From the NCBI GenBank assembly GCA_021307315.1, contig JAJSPD010000013.1, positions 310,001 through 374,000 of the forward strand: a DNA stretch of 64,000 nucleotides, given 5' to 3'. The first letter of the stretch is position 1; each line of letters opens with the position of its first letter. The DNA is from Bisporella sp. PMI_857. Its lineage: Eukaryota; Ascomycota; Leotiomycetes; Helotiales; Helotiaceae. The notes beneath the pieces were generated by a model. It saw nothing but the letters and a program-made list of their open reading frames with translations, ran no database searches and had not been told where the DNA came from. Below are positions 59,470 through 64,000 of this stretch, piece by piece. The position numbers and the translations under genes are program-made.

Positions 59470-61622
59470 TTATAGCATAGTTCCAAAAGTTCCATCCGTC
59501 GCAATGGCTTTCCGAGGGCTAGACCTGCCATTATCATCTGTAGTAGGCTTACGATGTCTAAATGTGAAACCGACAAAAAGGCTCTTGTTCATCGGCTCCT
59601 CCCTGTCAGCCATCTGCTCCAATGCAGTTTGCTTGTCGTGGACCTCCTTGTACTTAGCCATGTCGGCTTCATTCGTGAAGTCATCAAAATAGCCGGCATC
59701 AGTCTCCGAGTCTAGCTCAGGTACGAATGGAGCGCGTTGAGAGCGAAGTGTCGACCAGTCAACTTCGGCAAAGTATTGGTGGTTATAAACATCTTTGATG
59801 GACGAGAAGCGTTTGCTCTTTGAGTTAATACAACTGCTCATGTTAGCTCAAAATAGATGGGGTAACCGTAAAGCGCATACGTAGTAATGAAGTTCCACGT
59901 CCTGTTACTGATGAAGTAGTTTGGATCCTCCCAAACAGGTCTCTTCAGAACCTCTCGCCAGTGTTTCAAATTCTTCCAAGTCTCCTCAACCGAATTTCCT
60001 GCAAATGGAGGGAAGCCAGTCAGAGCCTCAAAATGCATGCATCCTAAGCTCCAGTAATCTACGGAAAACTCATATTCCTCGCCCTTTAGAACTTCGGGAG
60101 CCATATAATCTGGGGAGCCAACAATTGACTTAGCATAGTTGACATCCTTGTTTCTCATAGATTGATACCCTTCTCGACGCTCTGCAACCGACCGTTGATC
60201 CATTGGTTTCCCAAAAGGAACATATGTTTCCCCAACTTGCTCGAGTTTGACTCGCATAGACTCGATCTTTCCAGGGGCCAAGAAACCAGCCGCAAGTCCA
60301 AAGTCGGTAAGCTTGATATGGCCAGTAGAATCAACCAGGAAGTTTTCGGGCTTCAGATCTCGATGGATATATCCTAGTTGATGGAGTGCATCGACGGAAC
60401 AGAACATCTCGGCAATATAAAATCTAGCATGGCGATTTGCAAGCACACCAGTGTTATTAAGTAATGTTCGGAAATCTCCACCGGGAACATATTCCTATAT
60501 TGCATTAGCATGCTTTCAAAGCATAGTCATACCAAACTTACCATTGCTAGGTAGATGCTCTTCTCATCTTGGAAGGAGTATAGCAATCGCACGAGCCACT
60601 CACTCTTTGCATTTGTGAGAATATCGCGCTCTGTCAAAACGTGTCTGACCTCATCCAATTTGAATAAAAGCTTCTTGCTCATGACCTTCAACGCGCAAAC
60701 TTCTCTTGTATCCTTTTTTTGAGCAAGAAAAACCTGTCCATACCCACCTTGTCCAACTTGGGTGAGAATTTGGAAGTCTCCTTGACGAAGGCGAACTCGA
60801 CGCTTTCGAAGATTGGCACGCTCTCTACCAGTATACTTTTGCCACAGTGGATTGTAGGTTTCATCAGGAGTAGCGGGTGGTTCAGGATACTCAGCTTTGA
60901 AGTGGGCAAGGCGAGCTTGACGATTCCCAACGTATGTGAGGAGATCGAAGTAATAGTCAAGGAAGTCTAGCTATTGTTAGCAGCGAATTGAAGGCTTGAT
61001 TCTGTTACTCACAGAGTTGAGTGACATTGGCAAGACGCTTCACATTTGGCTTAGCCAGAATCTCTAATTCCTCCGGTGTCAAACCCCGATGTGTGTTGTA
61101 CTTCTTCGTATTTTGTGGCTCTCTAGCCTGATATAGTTCCTGTCGAGATAAGGCAGCATGATTCTGAGCAGCATCCTGACCCCTAGATGATGGCGGAGTA
61201 TTTTCTTTCCCCTGCTTGCGTAATGGGCTTCCTGGTTGTTTGTGTAATATGCTATCATCAACATTGCCGCTGGAATTGCCAAAGTATGAGTCGTCCACTG
61301 CCAAACCATTGCTCTTTCCAGGAGATAGTGGTGTGCCTCGACCTTGTTTCGTTGGACTGCCAAATGTCCCTGGCGCAAGCTTCATATTTTCGAAAGTAGA
61401 TGGAAGATCATGGGCACCTGGAGGCTGCGACTTCTTACTTGGACTGCCCTGTGGAGTGGATACTGGAGTAGTGAAATTGTTTCGATTTGGAGTGCTTGGT
61501 CGCTCGCTCAAGCCCTCGTTTTGGCTCGAACGAGTCTGCAGAGGTGGCGTTGGCACAGGCATGATTCCTTCGTGTTTATTTGCTTGGGAAGAGGGGAAAA
61601 GATTCGTGATGAAGTTCGACAT
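59470..61622 (-). CDS. NDR/Dbf2-type AGC protein kinase (mitotic exit / septation)
   Basis: Four exons (61013-61622, 60542-60966, 59881-60494, 59470-59833) encode 670 aa; phases close. I start at ATG 61622 because the frame further upstream opens only with TTG and is closed by a TGA. A Ser/Pro-rich region with many SP/TP sites (about 1-180) precedes the Mob1-binding helix segment YFLDYYFDLLTYVGNRQARL. The kinase domain has the glycine loop VGQGGYGQVFLAQ, catalytic YIHRDLKPENFLVD, DFGLAAG, an NDR-type insert before the activation segment, and APEVLKG. The C-terminal tail includes a hydrophobic-motif-like FVGFTFRHRK. The closest kin are budding yeast Dbf2/Dbf20, fission yeast Sid2 and Aspergillus SidB, which act with Mob1 in mitotic exit and septum formation. 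Phospho-regulation of the Ser/Pro region is inferred. Confidence 0.93.
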
Positions 61623-62241
61623 TTGGTGCGATATTGAGGTTGTTGTCGGATGGAAAGATGGTAGTGGAAGTTTGGAACCTTCCGAAGGTGATGTCAATCA
61701 CGCAATCAAGATCGGAGATTGAGGCGTCCAAGCACCTTCAATGCAATGAAAGTAGGTGTCGGTTCAATAGTGTGCGGTGAGGGACGGTGAGGTTGTCCTG
61801 ATATGGATTTTGTAACAGGAGTATGGTGGGGCTGATTGTTGACAGCCAAATTCTGGCAGAGCAACATGAAATTTTGGCGCTAATCAGGACCCACAAAAAC
61901 ACCATAGAGCAAAACACATTGGGAGTCGCATTCAAAAAGTCTGTCTTCGTAAGTCTATAGTACGTCACAGTATCCACGAGCTGATCCGCTAAGTGAACTG
62001 GCAGTATATCGTAGGAGCCGTGAATTTTCAATTTGCTATCGAATTGGTGCTGCCAACCAAAGATCAAAATAGCCCATATGCATCGCATTCACCCGTTCCA
62101 GAAGAGATGAGTTTCCTAGGGAGAGATTGTAAACGCATACTCGGATTAAATACGACTGTATATTGGGCTGGCCCCGCCGTGCAAGACTATTCAAGCACCC
62201 TCTGAGATACACCACAATGCACTCCTCCGAACTTGCTCTCT
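61623..62241. other. promoter side of the kinase gene
   Basis: 619 bp between the kinase start and the stop of the Hsp12-like gene, both minus strand. No coding frame beyond the TTG-initiated extension of the kinase frame, which is closed by a stop at its 5' side. Confidence 0.5.
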
Positions 62242-62648
62242 CTAAAGCCTCTTGTCCTTGGTGGAATCCTTAGCGGCATCGAGCGCATCTTGTACGGTCT
62301 GTCCAACACCACTTGTTATTTCCTTTGCCGAGTCAAGATATGTCCCTTGAGCATCGTCGGCACTGGAGCGAGTGCTGTCACCAATCATCTGGGTCGTTAA
62401 CTTGGAATCCGCTGAGACAGATCAGCACATACGACGTTATATCAAGGGAATGGAGCTTACAAAGCTGGGTAGTAGAAGCCACTTTATCAACGATGCCGAA
62501 GATGTTCTCGCTAGCAACCTGATTGTAGGACTTTTGAGACTGAGGAGTGACTTTCTCGCCAACCTGATCGCCTAATCCTTCGCGCCTGTGTTCTCTTAGT
62601 TGGAAATGAAAAGTTCAGAACCGCGGAAGCTTACAAATCGTCAGACTT
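62242..62648 (-). pseudogene. Hsp9/Hsp12-like heat shock protein gene lacking an ATG
   Basis: Three exons (62635-62648, 62461-62585, 62242-62411) would encode 102 aa in a fully intact frame with good introns (49 nt each). The product fits the Hsp9/Hsp12 family of small hydrophilic stress proteins: it begins SDDLREGLGDQVGEKVTPQS, as family members do after Met, and continues with QKSYNQV and a closing QGTYLDSAKE segment. However, the codon where the family has ATG reads AAG (62648-62646), an in-frame stop lies four codons further upstream, and no other ATG precedes the conserved part. Either the gene lost its start by one base change, uses a different first exon, or initiates at a non-ATG codon. 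Family members are induced by heat, salt and glucose depletion and stabilise membranes. Confidence 0.75.
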
Positions 62649-64000
62649 GTCTATTTCTGCTTATTAAAATCGAATAATTTGAGTGTTTGTGAATTTATTG
62701 CTTGTTGAGTATATCCTTGGAAATTGAGATTGCTCGAAATGTTGCAGAAGCAAAGCAGACTTTATAGAAATCTCACTGTCACTTTGTTCACTTGAGCCTG
62801 TAACAGAAGCAGGATCGCGAATTCTGGCTTGGAAGTTCCTGCTTCACCACGTCTCTGCTTATAAAACACTACAAAGAAAGTAAGACTTTGGTTTTTAATA
62901 CTTTGGTAAATTCAGAATGTTTATCACGAGAGAAATGGTCGGTATGCGATTGGCATGAGTAACTTCCACGCGGCATGTCGCATTTCGCTTGCCCAAATGT
63001 CGATCCTTGATTGCTTGCAAAGTGCAAAGGCACCTTTTAAGTCGGTGATGTCAGACACGCCAAGAATTATCCAAGGATGATATCATGTAGAGCATCTGTA
63101 CAACGAGTTCTTATATCATTACGACTCAGGGATATTCTCCTGTATTGCTCATCTAAATATTTCAGGGTCAAACCCATCGAGAGTTATATTCATATATAAA
63201 AGACTGTGTTTTTTGGCCCTGTATAGATCTATCCATGTATTCAAGCCGCTTTCGTGTATCCGTATTAATGAGCTTACATGACCGTCAGTGATATAGCTTG
63301 ATCGTGGTTCAACGTCCACTCAATATAATCAGCTGACGAGTGTTGCAAAATGCACTCAGTCTCATTGCAAGTTATCCAGAACATTTTATAACTAAGGGAG
63401 TTAGGTACAAGTGGCAAAATTTGTAGCTCAACACTTCGGATATTCCTGATGCCTTAGTTATCGTGAGTACTATATATTTACTTCGAGTGTCTAAGTTGGG
63501 ACGTCCTTTAGCGGGTTCCAATTTCAAGTAAGCCCAGTCCATTAAACCCTGAGCTACCTTCAAATTACAATCAATTCCTATTTTATAACTACTTGCACTC
63601 AATTTATGAAATTAGAAGACTGATGGTACTGTTTAGCGATTGTTCGAATACCCCAGAGGTGCTGTTTGCCAATTCAAACAATTTAGATCCCCCCCCCCAA
63701 AAAAACTAACGAAAATTAGACAAACCCCATTATTGCTACGCTTCCAACCTCTTAATTGTATAACAAATGCCAAACAACAGGGGGAGAACGACTACTCTGC
63801 AGAGAGAATATAGAATCTTGGCGTCTAGCCAGCTTTTCAGAATCTACTCGGGATGGCACGTCCCGCTACCAAGCCCACTTGAACTTAACTATCATTCTTG
63901 CTTCAATCATACTCCTTGTTTGCAACGTTGTCAAAAGTTATGAAGTCAAGCATGGAATTAATACTCCAGCAATAATATGACATGGTAGTGATGAAGTTCT
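62649..64000. other. intergenic stretch at the window end
   Basis: 1.35 kb of AT-rich DNA, starting with the presumed promoter of the Hsp12-like gene. Short frames at 63372-63602 and 63756-63980 lack domains. A C9-A6 run lies near 63691-63706. Confidence 0.5.

Noticed and set aside
61623..61697. 25-codon N-terminal extension of the Dbf2-type kinase
   Set aside because: The frame opens with TTG and has a TGA directly upstream; the first ATG is at 61622.
63691..63706. C9-A6 homopolymer run
   Set aside because: A simple run, possibly an assembly-sensitive site, with no evidence of function.

Overview
This 64 kb window is nuclear DNA of a filamentous ascomycete (Pezizomycotina). Genes lie on both strands, most are split by introns of about 46-95 nt with GT-AG ends and CTAAC/CTAAT-like branch sites, and several proteins are typical of moulds: a cyanide hydratase, a PTH11-type receptor, a HeLo-domain protein, a Skt5-type chitin synthase regulator and a Dbf2-type kinase. 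A helotialean (Leotiomycetes) source is my guess only. I rebuilt gene models by hand from splice signals; where exon coordinates are given, the phases were checked to add up unless stated.

Layout. 1.8-3.1 kb: cyanide hydratase (+). 3.5-3.8 kb: broken coding remnant. 4.5-5.7 kb: LanC-like protein (-). 6.2-10.7 kb: a divergent pair made of a HET-S-like HeLo protein with two C-terminal amyloid-type repeats (-) and a NACHT-ankyrin NLR whose first exon holds the matching motif (+). 11.5-13.1 kb: PTH11-like rhodopsin-fold receptor (+), with one junction out of frame. 13.9-15.3 kb: O-methyltransferase (+). 15.8-16.8 kb: sirtuin (-). 17.5-19.7 kb: PhoD-type phosphatase (-). 20.9-23.1 kb: secreted TolB-like propeller (-). 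24.4-26.6 kb: AAA ATPase whose N-terminus copies the histone H3 tail (-). 27.6-28.6 kb: NT-C2 protein (-). 29.0-30.5 kb: tRNA adenosine deaminase Tad1 (+). 30.6-31.3 kb: unknown, possibly frameshifted gene (-). 32.9-33.6 kb: NAC beta subunit (-). 34.4-35.5 and 36.7-38.1 kb: two related unknown proteins (+). 39.1-40.8 kb: membrane protein with three six-cysteine modules (+). 41.6-42.0 kb: small tail-anchored protein (-). 42-46 kb: gene-poor. 46.0-46.6 kb: cyclophilin (-). 47.1-48.7 kb: signal peptide peptidase (+). 49.1-52.4 kb: Sel1-repeat Skt5/Chs4 homologue (-). 53.8-54.3 kb: Cbp4 (+). 54.3-57.3 kb: gene-poor. 57.3-59.1 kb: membrane protein with a related six-cysteine ectodomain (+). 59.5-61.6 kb: Dbf2-type kinase (-). 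62.2-62.6 kb: Hsp9/Hsp12-like gene without an ATG (-).

Two observations stand out. First, the HeLo/NLR pair at 6.2-10.7 kb has the layout of the HET-S/NWD2 amyloid-signalling cell-death system, and its three motif copies share a variant consensus. Second, the AAA ATPase at 24.4-26.6 kb starts with Met plus the first 11 residues of mature histone H3, and an intron sits immediately after the lysine-9 codon. Most other genes are housekeeping and look unconnected. No transposon, tRNA, rRNA or CRISPR array was recognised.
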